Of a stretch of DNA of 64,000 bases, positions 52,067 to 61,532 are shown piece after piece. The translations under genes were made by a program, and so were the position numbers. This DNA is from Rhodoblastus acidophilus. GTDB lineage: Bacteria > Pseudomonadota > Alphaproteobacteria > Rhizobiales > Beijerinckiaceae. How positions within the stretch are numbered: position 1 is the first letter of the stretch; each line of letters opens with the position of its first letter. The stretch is from positions 1,155,835-1,219,834 of the forward strand of contig NZ_FYDG01000001.1 in assembly GCF_900187365.1 (NCBI RefSeq), written 5' to 3'. The notes below the pieces were generated by a model. That model did no database searches and was not told the DNA's origin. It was given only the letters and a program-made list of their open reading frames with translations.

Positions 52067-52383
52067 TCAGGCGGCCGTGACAGGCAGGCTGACGAGCGGA
52101 TCATTGCTCAACGGCGCCATGGTCTCAAGCGTCATGTAGCGGCTGCGCTGCACCGTCCATTCATCGTTCTGTTCCAGCAGGATCGCGCCGACGAGACGGA
52201 TGATCGCGTCCTCGTTGGGAAAGATGCCGACCACTTCGGTGCTCGCCGTGCGCAGCGCCGGTCAGCGCGCCAACCTCCATCTCCATCAACCGCTCGGCGG
52301 CGCAAGCCGATCATCTCGCGCAAGATATCGGCGTCGGGCGTCTTTTCCAGAAGCGCGCGAAGGCCCATCATCTCATCGGGCAT
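52067..52383 (-). pseudogene. IS256-family transposase remnant, internally deleted and frameshifted
   Basis: Starts at ATG 52383 with MPDEMMGLRALLEKTPDADI then LREMIG, the IS256-type N-terminus. The frame then shifts ([16 protein letters not shown] continues in the next frame) and, after a large deletion, the normal C-terminus follows: [40 protein letters not shown], ending [10 protein letters not shown] and TGA at 52067. About 300 of the usual 400 residues are missing, so it is inactive. Confidence 0.85.
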
Positions 52384-52514
52384 CGGTGGCTCCTCGGTTG
52401 CGTTGTGTTCGCAACCCGAACTTAACCAGAGAATCGTCGGTGGCCGCCGAAAGCCGCCCACTTCACTAAAGCGCTATGGGGAGCGCGCTTCGCGAGCGGC
52501 TTTCTCCCGGCGTC

Positions 52515-53012
52515 CTAAACCACGCGCTGGGACACGATTTTCTTCTCGGCTCGCGGCTTCGGAGCCGCTTCAGCAGGCTCTGCAATGGCCGCAGGCGCTT
52601 CCGTGTCCGCCTTTTTCCGTCGCTGCTGCCCAAGCCCGATGGAGCGCGCCAGTTCCGACCGCTGTGCCGCGTACGCAGGCGCAACCATCGGGTAATCGGT
52701 CGGAAGCTTCCACTTTGCACGGTATTGGTCCGGGCTCAGACCATAATCGGTCATCAGGTGTCGCCGCAGCGATTTGAACCGACCGCCGCATTCCAGACAG
52801 ATCAAGGCGTCATTTGTTAAGGATTTCCTGATCGACACTGCCGGTGTCGGTTCTGGCTCAGGAACGGCGAGAGTCTTACCAGACACGATCTTCAAGACCG
52901 TGTCGTGAACCGACGCAATCAATCCCGGCAGTTCAGCGAGCGGCAATGGATTGTTGGACACATAAGCAATCACAATGTGCGTGGTGTGCTCGATATCTTC
53001 GAAGTCAGACAT
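52515..53012 (-). CDS. Second MucR/Ros-family regulator
   Basis: 165 residues from the ATG at 53012 (MSDFEDIEHTTHIVIAYVSNN), AAAGG upstream. Same layout as the MucR at 19043: N-terminal helices, linker, finger CLECGGRFKSLRRHL, YGLSPDQYRAKWKL and TDYPMVAPAYAAQRSELARS. Unlike the first it keeps both Cys of the knuckle (CLEC), while the second His is Asp (MTDY). Longer Lys/Ala/Glu tail (about 30 residues). Lies inside the tRNA-Val island; MucR homologues on islands may silence or derepress the cargo. Confidence 0.93.
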   Translation of the reverse strand: MSDFEDIEHTTHIVIAYVSNNPLPLAELPGLIASVHDTVLKIVSGKTLAVPEPEPTPAVSIRKSLTNDALICLECGGRFKSLRRHLMTDYGLSPDQYRAKWKLPTDYPMVAPAYAAQRSELARSIGLGQQRRKKADTEAPAAIAEPAEAAPKPRAEKKIVSQRVV

Positions 53013-53196
53013 TGTCACCTTTCTGAGCGAATCGCTTTTTAGCGTCGACAATAGAAGCTAATGAACTGAAATACGCGCCTTCAAAGAGACAGTGAGCATG
53101 AGCAGGTCGCTCTCGATCGTTGGTTGATCGGGAAATTTGACGCCTGCGACCGGGACGCATACACGTTACATCAAATCCCCTCAGAACAGGATCAAA

Positions 53197-53607
53197 ATGG
53201 CGATGTTCAAAGGCGCGAGCTTTCAGGACAGACAGAAGGCGATAGCAGAGGCTAAAAAGGCATTGCTGGAAAAATTCATGGCGCGGCCAGCCGCCGACGA
53301 TCCCGTCGTGCTTCAGCGCGAGGCGGAGCGCCGGGCCATTGCCGTTGCGCGCGAGGCGCGGGCCGCCGAGCGGGCGCGTCAGAAAGCCGAAGAACTTGCG
53401 GCTATGCAGGCGCAGTTGAAAGCCGACGAAGAAGCGCGCAAGGCGGCAGGCATCGTTGAAGCCGCCAGACTTGAGCTTGAGGCGGAAGCGGCGATTCAGG
53501 CCAAGGACCAGCTCGAGATTGAAAAGAAGGCCGAACGCGACGCACGCTATGCGGCGCGCAAAGGGCGCAAGGCGGAAGCCAAGTCAGACAAGCGGCGTCA
53601 CCGCTGA
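53197..53607 (+). CDS. DUF6481 family coiled-coil protein
   Basis: 136 residues from the ATG at 53197, AGGA six bases upstream; a longer frame from 53137 is less likely. MAMFKGASFQDRQKAIAEAK followed by LLEKFMARPAADDPVV is the DUF6481 opening; the rest is one charged Ala/Glu/Arg coiled coil ending in a basic tail (KGRKAEAKSDKRRHR). Found in Hyphomicrobiales; role unknown. Inside the island, divergent from the MucR gene. Confidence 0.82.
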   Translation: MAMFKGASFQDRQKAIAEAKKALLEKFMARPAADDPVVLQREAERRAIAVAREARAAERARQKAEELAAMQAQLKADEEARKAAGIVEAARLELEAEAAIQAKDQLEIEKKAERDARYAARKGRKAEAKSDKRRHR

Positions 53608-54117
53608 GACGCTCCATTTGTCGGCCTTGGCTCACATTCTCGAATTGAACGAACTGTGGGTTGGATGCGCGACAGAGCTGCGCTTGACTGAATTCGCGTT
53701 TGCCGGGCGGCGGCGCCAGAGAGCTGTTGACGAGTAGGACTTGTTTCATGGGCGCCCCCATAACCCGAGTCGGCAGGCACCGCCGCGACGATAACGTCGC
53801 GACCGCTGGCTTACGATGGCAAGGCCGACGCAAGCGCGACGTGATGAAGTCGCACCATGGAATCATTCCATGCAGGGCGTTTTAAAATGAAAATTGCACC
53901 CGGCCTCACCAAACCGAGTTTCGTCTCAAGCTTCTGTCGTCGTCTCGCGTTCTCGGCGTCAAAAACGGTTTCCGACCGTCACGACCCGCGCCCAGAAAAA
54001 GCCGCAACGCCTTCGATTACCCCGCTGTCGCCAAACGAGGATTCCGTCTGGAACCAAGTCTGGCGTGGAGCGGTCTATTCGTAAGGGCGAAGGCGCTCCG
54101 CCTCCAAGCGCTCCTTT
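53608..54117. other. 510-base stretch without a supported gene
   Basis: Part of the island. Several short overlapping frames (for example an ATG at 53887, 65 codons) lack a good ribosome-binding site or known family. A weak GC hairpin followed by TTTTT (about 54088-54118) may be a terminator. Confidence 0.4.
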
Positions 54118-54330
54118 TTAACTCGTCTTGGGCGATCTCGCTTGGAGACGGTCAGTCTTTGACGGACCGTCCGCGTCCGAACGCCATTTCTCGCCTTCAC
54201 CGCGCGTTTCGAAGCTGGCTCTGTGCAGAACAGGGTTGAGTTTTCCGTAGATCGGGATCACCACGCGCCAGTCATCATTTTCGATGTCCACGACATATGA
54301 AGGCGATGCGGAAGCTGTCTTTCGAGCCAT
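54118..54330 (-). CDS. Small hypothetical protein (70 aa) in the island
   Basis: From the ATG at 54330. MARKTASASPSYVVDIENDD, WRVVIPIYGKLNPVLHRASF and GEKWRSDADG; the middle looks structured, the tail basic. No strong ribosome-binding site and no family recognised. A longer start (54507) adds 59 residues without support. The 379 bases beyond it toward 54709 hold only the distal repeat. Confidence 0.45.
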   Translation of the reverse strand: MARKTASASPSYVVDIENDDWRVVIPIYGKLNPVLHRASFETRGEGEKWRSDADGPSKTDRLQARSPKTS

Positions 54331-54623
54331 GGGAATTCCGTCTCTTGTCCGATCGAGAACGGATTCACCATCGAATCGCCCCTCACAAGTTGTTAATAAT
54401 GTCTTAAGCCTGACCCAGGCTTGCCACATCGGGAGTCTAAACACACTGCGGACGAGGTGGTCTCGCGCGGCTGCGCCTGTGTCGTGTTCGAAGCCGACAT
54501 GCCGCACTCAGTCCGTGCGCCCACAAGCGTGCGCCCGGTTGACCGCAGCGCCAGGGAGCATGCCCTTGGGCGGCATGCCACGCACTCGTCGAGCCCGCCC
54601 ATGACTGTACATTCCACCGGAAG

Positions 54624-54646
54624 CGATCCCTTTATCGCCCACCATT
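54624..54646 (+). repeat. Distal copy of 23-bp direct repeat (att-like)
   Basis: Identical to 51796-51818 and in the same orientation: CGATCCC through CCACCATT. No tRNA is attached, so it marks the far end of the inserted DNA. Confidence 0.75.
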
Positions 54647-54709
54647 TCGCAGATTTGGTTCAGACGGCGCGATGCAGCTGCGTCGCCGCCGGGGCGACGA
54701 ACGCCTGTT

Positions 54710-56854
54710 TCAAGCGGCCGCGCCGGCCGCCGCCAGGGGCGCGATCAGACGAGCGGCGTCGGTGGCGGCGAGCGCCTTGCCAAAATGGTAGCCCTGTCCG
54801 AAATCGCAGCCCATCCGATTCATCATTTCGGCCGTGCGCGCGTCTTCAATCCCTTCGGCGACGACCATCAGATTCAATCCGCGCGCCAAATGGATGACGG
54901 AGCGGACAATCAGCGCGCTTTCGGAATCCTCGAAAATCGTCTTGGTGAACGACTTGTCGATCTTCACCTTGTCGATCTTGAACTGGCGCAAATGATTCAA
55001 GCTGGAAAAGCCCATGCCGAAATCGTCCAGCGCCACCGTCATGCCCGCCGCGCGCAGGCGGACCAGAATGTCCCGCACCAGATCGACGTCGCCGATCAAG
55101 GCGGTTTCGGTGATCTCGACCTCCAGTCGCTGCGGCGGAAACCCCGCGGCGCGCAATTGCGCGAGCAAATCCTCCGGGAACCTGCGGTCGCGCAATTGCG
55201 CCGGCGACAGGTTGATCGACAGCACGACGTCCTCCGGCCACAGCGCGGCGTCGCGACAGGCCTGAGCCAGCATGGCTTGCGACAGTTCGACGATCAGGCC
55301 TTGCTGTTCGGCCAGCGGAATGAAAATTTCGGGCGACACCTCGCCGAGTTCGCGATCGCGCCAGCGCGCCAGCAATTCAAACCCGCGCAACCGGCGCGTG
55401 GCGAGATCGACGACCGGCTGGTAATGCGGGGTGATCTCGCCAGACGCCAACGCCCGGCGCAGCGCCTTCTCCAGCCCGACCAGGCGGCGCAATTCCCCTT
55501 CCATCTCCGGCTCGAACTGGCAGACCGGGCCGGGCTGGCGCTTTTTCGCGCGATACATGGCGATATCGCCAGACGACAGCAGCGCGACCGGATCGATCTC
55601 GCCTTGCGAAAGGGCGATCCCGACGCTGGCGCCGATCTCGACACGATGATCGACCACCGCGATCGGCGCGCGCAACGCCGCCACAATGGCATCGGCGAGC
55701 TCGCGCGCGGCGTCCACGTTGGCGCGGCCGGCGAACGACATGACGACGGCGAATTCGTCGCCCCCGAGCCGGGCCACCATTCCACCGCGAGGAACCACCT
55801 GCTCAAGGCGTTCGGAGACGGCGCAGAGAACGAGATCGCCGACCATATGGCCCAGCAGGTCGTTGACCGGCTTGAAGCGGTCGAGATCGACGATCAGCAG
55901 CGCGCAACTCGTCTCCGCCTCGCCGCGCCCCTCGCCAATGGCGCGCAGTTTGGCCGCGAGCGCGCGGCGGTTGGGCAGATTGGTCAAAGGGTCGGTCAAG
56001 GCCATGGCCTCGGCCCCTTTTCGCGCGATCTCGGCGTCGCGATGCGCGCCCTCCAGCTCGGCGAGATTGTCGCGGAACACGCGGAAGGCGTCGGCCAGGG
56101 CGGCGATTTCATCGCGCGCCTTGCGAACCGGAAGGTCGATATCGGTGCGGCCCTGGGCCAGGGCCGTCAGCGCCGCCGTGATCTGACGCAGCGGCGCGAA
56201 AATGGCGGCGCGGGCGCGGGCGTAAAGAAAAAGCGCCGCCAGGCTCACGATCGCCGCCGCAGCCACCATCATGGTCATGATGGATCGCGACATGGCGTTG
56301 GCGGCCTGCACTTCCTGGTCGATCCTGTTCTGGCTGTCGTCCGAGAGGGCGTCGAGCGCCGCCTCCGTGTCGGCATAGGCCCTGTGGAGGGGACCGTGGA
56401 GGCCGCCGGTCTCCCCCTGGCTGTCGGCGCCGGCGAATTGCGAATCGTGCCGCTCGGCGTAATTCCGCCAGGCGACGCGGAATCGATCCAGCAAGCGGGC
56501 GTCGGCCCGACCTTGCATGATCGCGTCGATCTGAGCCATCAACTGGCCGACCTGGGCGCGGCGCTCCGCGAGCAAGACGAGGGATTCGGCGCGCTCCGCC
56601 TTACTTTCCGCGCGAGAGATCGACATTTCAATGAGGCGCAGTTCGGAAACCTTATCCGCCAGCTCGCCGAAGAAATGGACCTCAACCAGTCCTGTCCGCT
56701 CGATGGACTTCAGTTTTTCGTCCATCGTCCACAGACCGAAAATGCCTGCTGACGATACGGAAGCAACGAGAGCGAAAAAGCCGAAGATGACCAATGTCAT
56801 CTTCGCGTGGATCGATCCCGTCCATCTTATCTTGTAAACTCTGCTGATCGCCAT
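54710..56854 (-). CDS. Membrane GGDEF-EAL cyclic-di-GMP enzyme
   Basis: 714 residues. TM1 about 18-42, periplasmic sensor about 43-188 (helical, four-helix-bundle-like), TM2 about 190-212, HAMP, GGDEF domain with LGGDEF (364-368) intact, EAL domain with ELL (493-495) in FELLARW instead of EAL, ITETALI, DDFGMGFSSL (usually DDFGTGYSSL) and AEGIED. Synthesises and/or hydrolyses c-di-GMP at the inner membrane; both halves retain most catalytic residues. Starts the DNA beyond the island. The upstream AraC gene has the same orientation. Confidence 0.94.
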   Translation of the reverse strand: MAISRVYKIRWTGSIHAKMTLVIFGFFALVASVSSAGIFGLWTMDEKLKSIERTGLVEVHFFGELADKVSELRLIEMSISRAESKAERAESLVLLAERRAQVGQLMAQIDAIMQGRADARLLDRFRVAWRNYAERHDSQFAGADSQGETGGLHGPLHRAYADTEAALDALSDDSQNRIDQEVQAANAMSRSIMTMMVAAAAIVSLAALFLYARARAAIFAPLRQITAALTALAQGRTDIDLPVRKARDEIAALADAFRVFRDNLAELEGAHRDAEIARKGAEAMALTDPLTNLPNRRALAAKLRAIGEGRGEAETSCALLIVDLDRFKPVNDLLGHMVGDLVLCAVSERLEQVVPRGGMVARLGGDEFAVVMSFAGRANVDAARELADAIVAALRAPIAVVDHRVEIGASVGIALSQGEIDPVALLSSGDIAMYRAKKRQPGPVCQFEPEMEGELRRLVGLEKALRRALASGEITPHYQPVVDLATRRLRGFELLARWRDRELGEVSPEIFIPLAEQQGLIVELSQAMLAQACRDAALWPEDVVLSINLSPAQLRDRRFPEDLLAQLRAAGFPPQRLEVEITETALIGDVDLVRDILVRLRAAGMTVALDDFGMGFSSLNHLRQFKIDKVKIDKSFTKTIFEDSESALIVRSVIHLARGLNLMVVAEGIEDARTAEMMNRMGCDFGQGYHFGKALAATDAARLIAPLAAAGAAA

Positions 56855-56932
56855 AATGGAAAAACTAAACGCGACGCCCTAATCGTTTATTTAAATAACC
56901 TTGAGATTCGTGGAATTCCGGAGCGCGCAACG

Positions 56933-58042
56933 TCAGGCGCCCAACCGGGGCGCGATCTCCCGCATCCAGCGCGTCAGGGGCGACGCGCTCGCGGCGGCGC
57001 CGTCCTCCGGCGCCCGTTCGCTCAACAGCGCCCGCGCCGCCCTGGGGCTGACGCCATAGGCCGCCTTGAACGCGCGGCTGAAATTGGCCTCGCTGCCGAG
57101 ATTCCATCGCCGCGCCACTTCGCTGACGCGCGGTCCCCGCGACGTCGCCGCGGCGAGATCGAAGAACGCCCGATGCAGGCGGCGGCTGCGAATATAGTCG
57201 GCCACCCCGCCGAGCGGCGAGAACAACCGGTACAGCGAGGCGCGCGACAGGCCGAAATGTCCCGCCACCGACTCGGCGGACAGATCGGCGGCGTCGAGTC
57301 GGGCCTCGATATGCTGGCGGATGCGCAGCAGCGACAGGTCGTCGGCCCCGCCGATAACGGCGTCGCGCCGCTCCAGTTCGCCGCGGAGACAGGCGACGAT
57401 CAGCGCGATCGCGCCGTCCGCCACGGCCTGACATTGGTCGAGGGTCAGGCGCGGCGCGCAATCGAACAGCGCCGCGAAATGCCGGCCGAGAAGCTGCGTG
57501 AGCGCGCTTGCGGCGGGCAGGACGAGGCCATGCAGCGCGTCCGGCTGCGGCAGGCGCCGGTCGATCATCGGCCGGGGAATCACCAGGTTGAAATTCTCGA
57601 AGGCGGTGGCGCGGGTCTCCAGCGTCTGGGCCAGGTCGAGCACGCAAATGTCGCCGGGGCCGACGCGGATCGGCGCGCCGCCGGCGACGCCCTCATAGCC
57701 GCCGCTCACATAGAGCTGGACGACAATGTGGTCGACGCCGCTGCGCGCCACGGTTTCCGCCGTGCGGCGAAACCGCTGGCCGCTGGCGCGCGACCGCCCG
57801 AACAACAGCGGACCCAGGACATAGGACTGCAGGTCGGCGTGGAAACGGCCGGGCTCGCCGGCGGCGAGTTCGTCGACTTCGAACAGGGTCGCCACCGCCT
57901 CGCGCCAGGCGGCGATATTGGCTTCGGCGCCCATCGCTTCACCTTGGATTCCAAAGCTCGGCACGACCTGCGCCTTGTCGCGCATGTCTTGTCCCGAGGG
58001 CTTCAAGTCAATTCCGCCCGGCTCCCCAAAACGACGGTGCAT
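56933..58042 (-). CDS. AraC-family transcriptional regulator
   Basis: 369 residues. N-terminal ligand/dimer domain (VQLYVSGGYEGVAGGAPIRV, CVLDLAQTLETRATAFENFN, similar to AraC_binding_2) and C-terminal double helix-turn-helix (SAESVAGHFGLSRASLYRLF and VARRWNLGSEANFSRAFKAA). Divergent from the autotransporter gene with 197 bases between, so it may control that gene. Effector unknown. Confidence 0.93.
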   Translation of the reverse strand: MHRRFGEPGGIDLKPSGQDMRDKAQVVPSFGIQGEAMGAEANIAAWREAVATLFEVDELAAGEPGRFHADLQSYVLGPLLFGRSRASGQRFRRTAETVARSGVDHIVVQLYVSGGYEGVAGGAPIRVGPGDICVLDLAQTLETRATAFENFNLVIPRPMIDRRLPQPDALHGLVLPAASALTQLLGRHFAALFDCAPRLTLDQCQAVADGAIALIVACLRGELERRDAVIGGADDLSLLRIRQHIEARLDAADLSAESVAGHFGLSRASLYRLFSPLGGVADYIRSRRLHRAFFDLAAATSRGPRVSEVARRWNLGSEANFSRAFKAAYGVSPRAARALLSERAPEDGAAASASPLTRWMREIAPRLGA

Positions 58043-58239
58043 CTTGCCTTCATCTTTTCATGGACCTTGACAATCTGAACCATGAGCCGCGCCGGCGCAA
58101 TTCAAAAATCTTCTTTCCATCCCCCCGTCTCAATCACTTGTTCCGGCGTCTTATCGACCGCGCGCATTCTTGACGCTGCGCAACCTGTTGCGGCTAATCG
58201 TCGCAAAGTTAAAGCAAACCGGAATCGGGGCGGAATTCG

Positions 58240-61200
58240 ATGAAACGGAACGTTTTTCTCGCGGCGCCGCGCCGCATGGCCTGGCGCGCGCTCCTGCTGG
58301 CGGGGACATCGCTGGCCGCCACGGCCGCGCGCGCCGACGACGGCCCCGGGCCGATCGGGCCGCCGGTTTTTCCCGCGCAATATTGGGACGGCTTCTCGAC
58401 CAGCCCGACCGGCGTTCCCGGCGGCGAAGGCGGCGACGGCTATTGGCGTCCGGCGTCCTCCTCCCCCGGCGCGGTCGCCAATTTCACCACCGCCGACGGG
58501 ACGGCCAATTCGGCCTGGCAAGGATCCGATGCGGTGTTCGCCGGCGCGGCCGGCACGGTCTGGGTCGATGGCGCCGTGGGCTTCGTCAGCGCCCGTTTCA
58601 TGGTCACCGGCTATGATCTGGCCCCACCCGAAATGACGCAGGCCGCGCTGCTGCTCGCGCCCGACCACAGCACGGTGACCACCGACCCCGGGGTCTCCGC
58701 CACCATCGACGTCAGCATCGAAGGCCCAGGCCGCGCGCTGGTCAAGGAGGGCGCGGGCACACTGATCCTGGACGATTCCTACGGGGCGACGAACACGCAG
58801 TCCGCGACGATCGTCAACGGCGGCGTCCTGCAAATCACCAGCGGCGCCCTGCTGGGCCAGGACGCCGGTTCGGGGCTGTCGGTCGCCATCAACAATGGCG
58901 CGACGCTGGCCTATCACAACGCATATCTCGACTACCCGCCGCTGGCGGATGGACGCAGCACGAGCTTCGCCGGCGACGTCATTCTCGGCGAAGGCGGCGG
59001 CGTCATCCGGGTGGACGACGCCTCCAACCGCCCCGGCGATCCCGACGCCGCGACCCTGAACCTGCAAGGCGGGCTGTCCGGGCCGGGCGGCCTCGCCAAG
59101 ACGGGCACGGGCACGCTGGCGCTTTACGGCGTCTCGACCTACGCCGGCGCCACCGACGTGCGGGCGGGCGCGCTTGACCTGTTCGCCTCGGGCGCGCTGG
59201 GCGCCGGCGACCTCACCATCGCCGCGGGCGCGATGGTGCGCGCCTATGTGGGCGACGCCAGCGTCGCAACGCTCAATGGCGGCGGCGTCTTCTCCTTCGC
59301 TTCGGGAAGCGCGCAGAGCCTGACGGTCGGCGGCGGCGCCTTCTCCGGCCGGATCGGGGAGATCAATGGCGCGACGGGCGCGCTGGTGAAAACCGGCGCC
59401 GAAACCCTGACGCTGTCCGGCGCCAATTCCTATGCGGGCGGAACCCGCGTGACCGGCGGAACCCTGGCTCTGGCCAACGCTCAGGCCGCCGGTTCGGGCG
59501 CCATCGCGCTCGCCGACGCGACCGCCCTGCGCTTCGCCGCCAGCGGCATGGTCGTCGCCAATGCGGTCACGCTGGCCGGAACCGCCCGTCTCGATTCCGG
59601 CGACGGCGGCGCGACATTGTCCGGCCCGATCACCGGCGCGGGCGGCTTCACGAAAACCGGGGCGGGAACCCTGACCCTCGCCGGCGCCAACAGCTATTCC
59701 GGCGTCACCACCATCTCCTCCGGCGTGTTGCAGATCGGGACCGGCGGCGTCGCCGGATCGCTCGGTTCGGGCGCCGTGGTGAACAACGCCAGCCTGCTGT
59801 TCAACCGCTCCGACGCCGTGACCGTGTCGCAGACCATCGGCGGGACCGGCGCGCTGACCCAGGCCGGCGCGGGAACGCTGACGCTGGCGGGCGCCAATTC
59901 CTATGCGGGCGGGACCTTCGTGCAGGCCGGCGCGCTGGCCGTCGGCGACGCGCAGGCGCTCGGTTCGGGGGCGCTGCATCTCGCCGACGCGACGGCGCTG
60001 CGCTTCCTCTCCTCCATGACCCTGTCGAACGCGCTCGTCTTTTCCGGCGCGGGCGACCCCGACATCGACACGGCCGCCTCCCATGTCACGTTGAGCGGCG
60101 CGATCTCCGGTTCGGGCGCGCTGACGAAACTGGGAACGGGAACCCTCGTTCTCACCGGCGCCAACAGCTACACGGGCGAGACGCGCGTGGCGCAGGGCGC
60201 GCTGGAGGTGAATGGCTCCATCGCGTCCTCGACCATTGTGGAAAACGGCGGCGCGCTGGCCGGCGTCGGGACGGTCGGCGCCGTCGCCGTCGCCTCGGGC
60301 GGCGCGCTGGCGCCGGGCAATTCCGCGCAGCCGTTCGGAACCTTGCGCGCGACCGGCGACGTCGCCTTCTCCTCGGGCGCGCGTTATGTCGTGTCGTTCG
60401 GGCCGGCGGGCGCAAGCCTGCTGACCACGACCGGCGCCGCCAGCCTCAATGGCGCGGTCGCGGCGAACTGGACGGGCGGCGACGCCGTCGCCGGAAGCCG
60501 CTACACCATCCTGACCGCGCGCAACGGCGTCTCCGGCGCCTTCAGCAGCCTCACGGTGACCGGGCTCACCACCAACCTGCCGGTGCTGGCCTATGACGCC
60601 AACGACGCCTATCTCGTCTTCAACGGCCTCACCCGCGACGCCGTGACCTCGTCGTTCGACCGGCTGGCGGGCGACCGCATCGGCGCGCTCGTCACCCATG
60701 GCGTGCTCGCCGGCTTGCTCGACGGCCTCACCGAACAGATGGATTGCGACAGCTGCGTCACGGCGTTCGGCTCGGTGGGGGCGCTCAGCGTGGGCGCGCA
60801 CGGCCGCCTCAAGCTCAGCGAGAATTTCGCCCTGCTCGGCGGCGCGGCTTTCGCCCGCTATCACAACGGCGGCGTCGAGGTGACGGGTTCGCCGATCTTC
60901 CTCGCCGCGCTGCGCTACGACAAGACGGAGTGGGGCGACTCGCGCCCCTTCGCCGAAATCGGCGGCTCCGCCTCGCCGTGGCGGCGCGCCAGCTTCAAGC
61001 GCAGTTACGATGACGCGGGCGTCGGCCGGATCGGAACCGGCGTCGCCGACGCCGCGACCTATTCCGTGTTCGGCAAGCTCGGCTGGATTTATCGCTGGTC
61101 GCCCAGCGACGAGGCGGCTTTGTTTGGCGGGCTGTCGCGGAGCTGGCAGTTCGTCTCCGGCTATGTCGAAGGCGGCGCCGGCAATTCCTCGCCCGCGACC

Positions 61201-61521
61201 ATCGCCGCCGGGGTGGACAGGCTGGATGCCGCGCGGATCGGCGGCCACTGGACGCATGTGTTCGGCGGCGCCATCGAAACCGAGGTCTCGCTCGCGGGCG
61301 CGCAATCGCTGGACGCCCGCAGCGGGCTGAGCGGCGGCGTGCTCGGGCTGTCCGGCGTGCGTGGCGCCCTCGGCGATTATCGCTGGGCCGAATATGGCCT
61401 GCGCCTCGGCTACCGCTTCGCCGACAATGCGTCGGTGAACCTGTTCGCCGACGGAACCCTTGGCGCCCGCCCGGTCGGCGACGCCATTTATGGCGGCGCG
61501 GGCCTGCGCCTGGCGTTCTGA
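58240..61521 (+). CDS. Autotransporter with passenger-associated repeats
   Basis: 1093 residues. Extended signal peptide (MKRNVFLAAPRRMAWRALLL..ARA), a passenger with five copies of the GAGTLTLAGANSY-type repeat (DNA near 59109, 59400, 59665, 59869, 60133), and a C-terminal beta-barrel from about residue 840 ending in RLAF, with the terminal Phe that is recognised by Bam. Type Va secretion: the barrel inserts in the outer membrane and displays the beta-helix. No protease or lipase motif seen; an adhesin is the likely role. Followed by a terminator. Confidence 0.94.
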   Translation: MKRNVFLAAPRRMAWRALLLAGTSLAATAARADDGPGPIGPPVFPAQYWDGFSTSPTGVPGGEGGDGYWRPASSSPGAVANFTTADGTANSAWQGSDAVFAGAAGTVWVDGAVGFVSARFMVTGYDLAPPEMTQAALLLAPDHSTVTTDPGVSATIDVSIEGPGRALVKEGAGTLILDDSYGATNTQSATIVNGGVLQITSGALLGQDAGSGLSVAINNGATLAYHNAYLDYPPLADGRSTSFAGDVILGEGGGVIRVDDASNRPGDPDAATLNLQGGLSGPGGLAKTGTGTLALYGVSTYAGATDVRAGALDLFASGALGAGDLTIAAGAMVRAYVGDASVATLNGGGVFSFASGSAQSLTVGGGAFSGRIGEINGATGALVKTGAETLTLSGANSYAGGTRVTGGTLALANAQAAGSGAIALADATALRFAASGMVVANAVTLAGTARLDSGDGGATLSGPITGAGGFTKTGAGTLTLAGANSYSGVTTISSGVLQIGTGGVAGSLGSGAVVNNASLLFNRSDAVTVSQTIGGTGALTQAGAGTLTLAGANSYAGGTFVQAGALAVGDAQALGSGALHLADATALRFLSSMTLSNALVFSGAGDPDIDTAASHVTLSGAISGSGALTKLGTGTLVLTGANSYTGETRVAQGALEVNGSIASSTIVENGGALAGVGTVGAVAVASGGALAPGNSAQPFGTLRATGDVAFSSGARYVVSFGPAGASLLTTTGAASLNGAVAANWTGGDAVAGSRYTILTARNGVSGAFSSLTVTGLTTNLPVLAYDANDAYLVFNGLTRDAVTSSFDRLAGDRIGALVTHGVLAGLLDGLTEQMDCDSCVTAFGSVGALSVGAHGRLKLSENFALLGGAAFARYHNGGVEVTGSPIFLAALRYDKTEWGDSRPFAEIGGSASPWRRASFKRSYDDAGVGRIGTGVADAATYSVFGKLGWIYRWSPSDEAALFGGLSRSWQFVSGYVEGGAGNSSPATIAAGVDRLDAARIGGHWTHVFGGAIETEVSLAGAQSLDARSGLSGGVLGLSGVRGALGDYRWAEYGLRLGYRFADNASVNLFADGTLGARPVGDAIYGGAGLRLAF

Positions 61522-61532
61522 CAAAACTCGGA

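Larger units (their letters stand above)
51819..54646. mobile_element. Small tRNA-Val-associated genomic island or element remnant (2.8 kb)
   Basis: Bracketed by the 23-bp repeat derived from tRNA-Val. Contains a broken IS256-family transposase, a second MucR-type regulator, a DUF6481 protein, a small ORF and long stretches without genes. No integrase is present, so it is either a decayed element or a non-autonomous one. Boundaries rest on the repeat alone. The first 250 bases (51817-52066) hold only an inverted repeat CTGTAA-N9-TTACAG near 51919. Confidence 0.65.

Noticed and set aside
53887..54084. Small plus-strand ORF (65 codons) in the island
   Set aside because: No good ribosome-binding site and a low-complexity polar translation; not supported.
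54624..54646. A second, partial tRNA gene
   Set aside because: Only the last 20 tRNA bases plus three flanking bases are present; the acceptor 5' half, D-arm and anticodon arm are missing. An attachment-site duplication explains it better.
58102..61524. 1140-codon antisense frame opposite the autotransporter
   Set aside because: Same GC effect; translation is Ala/Gly/Arg/His-rich without domains, while the plus strand has a signal peptide, PATR repeats and a beta-barrel.
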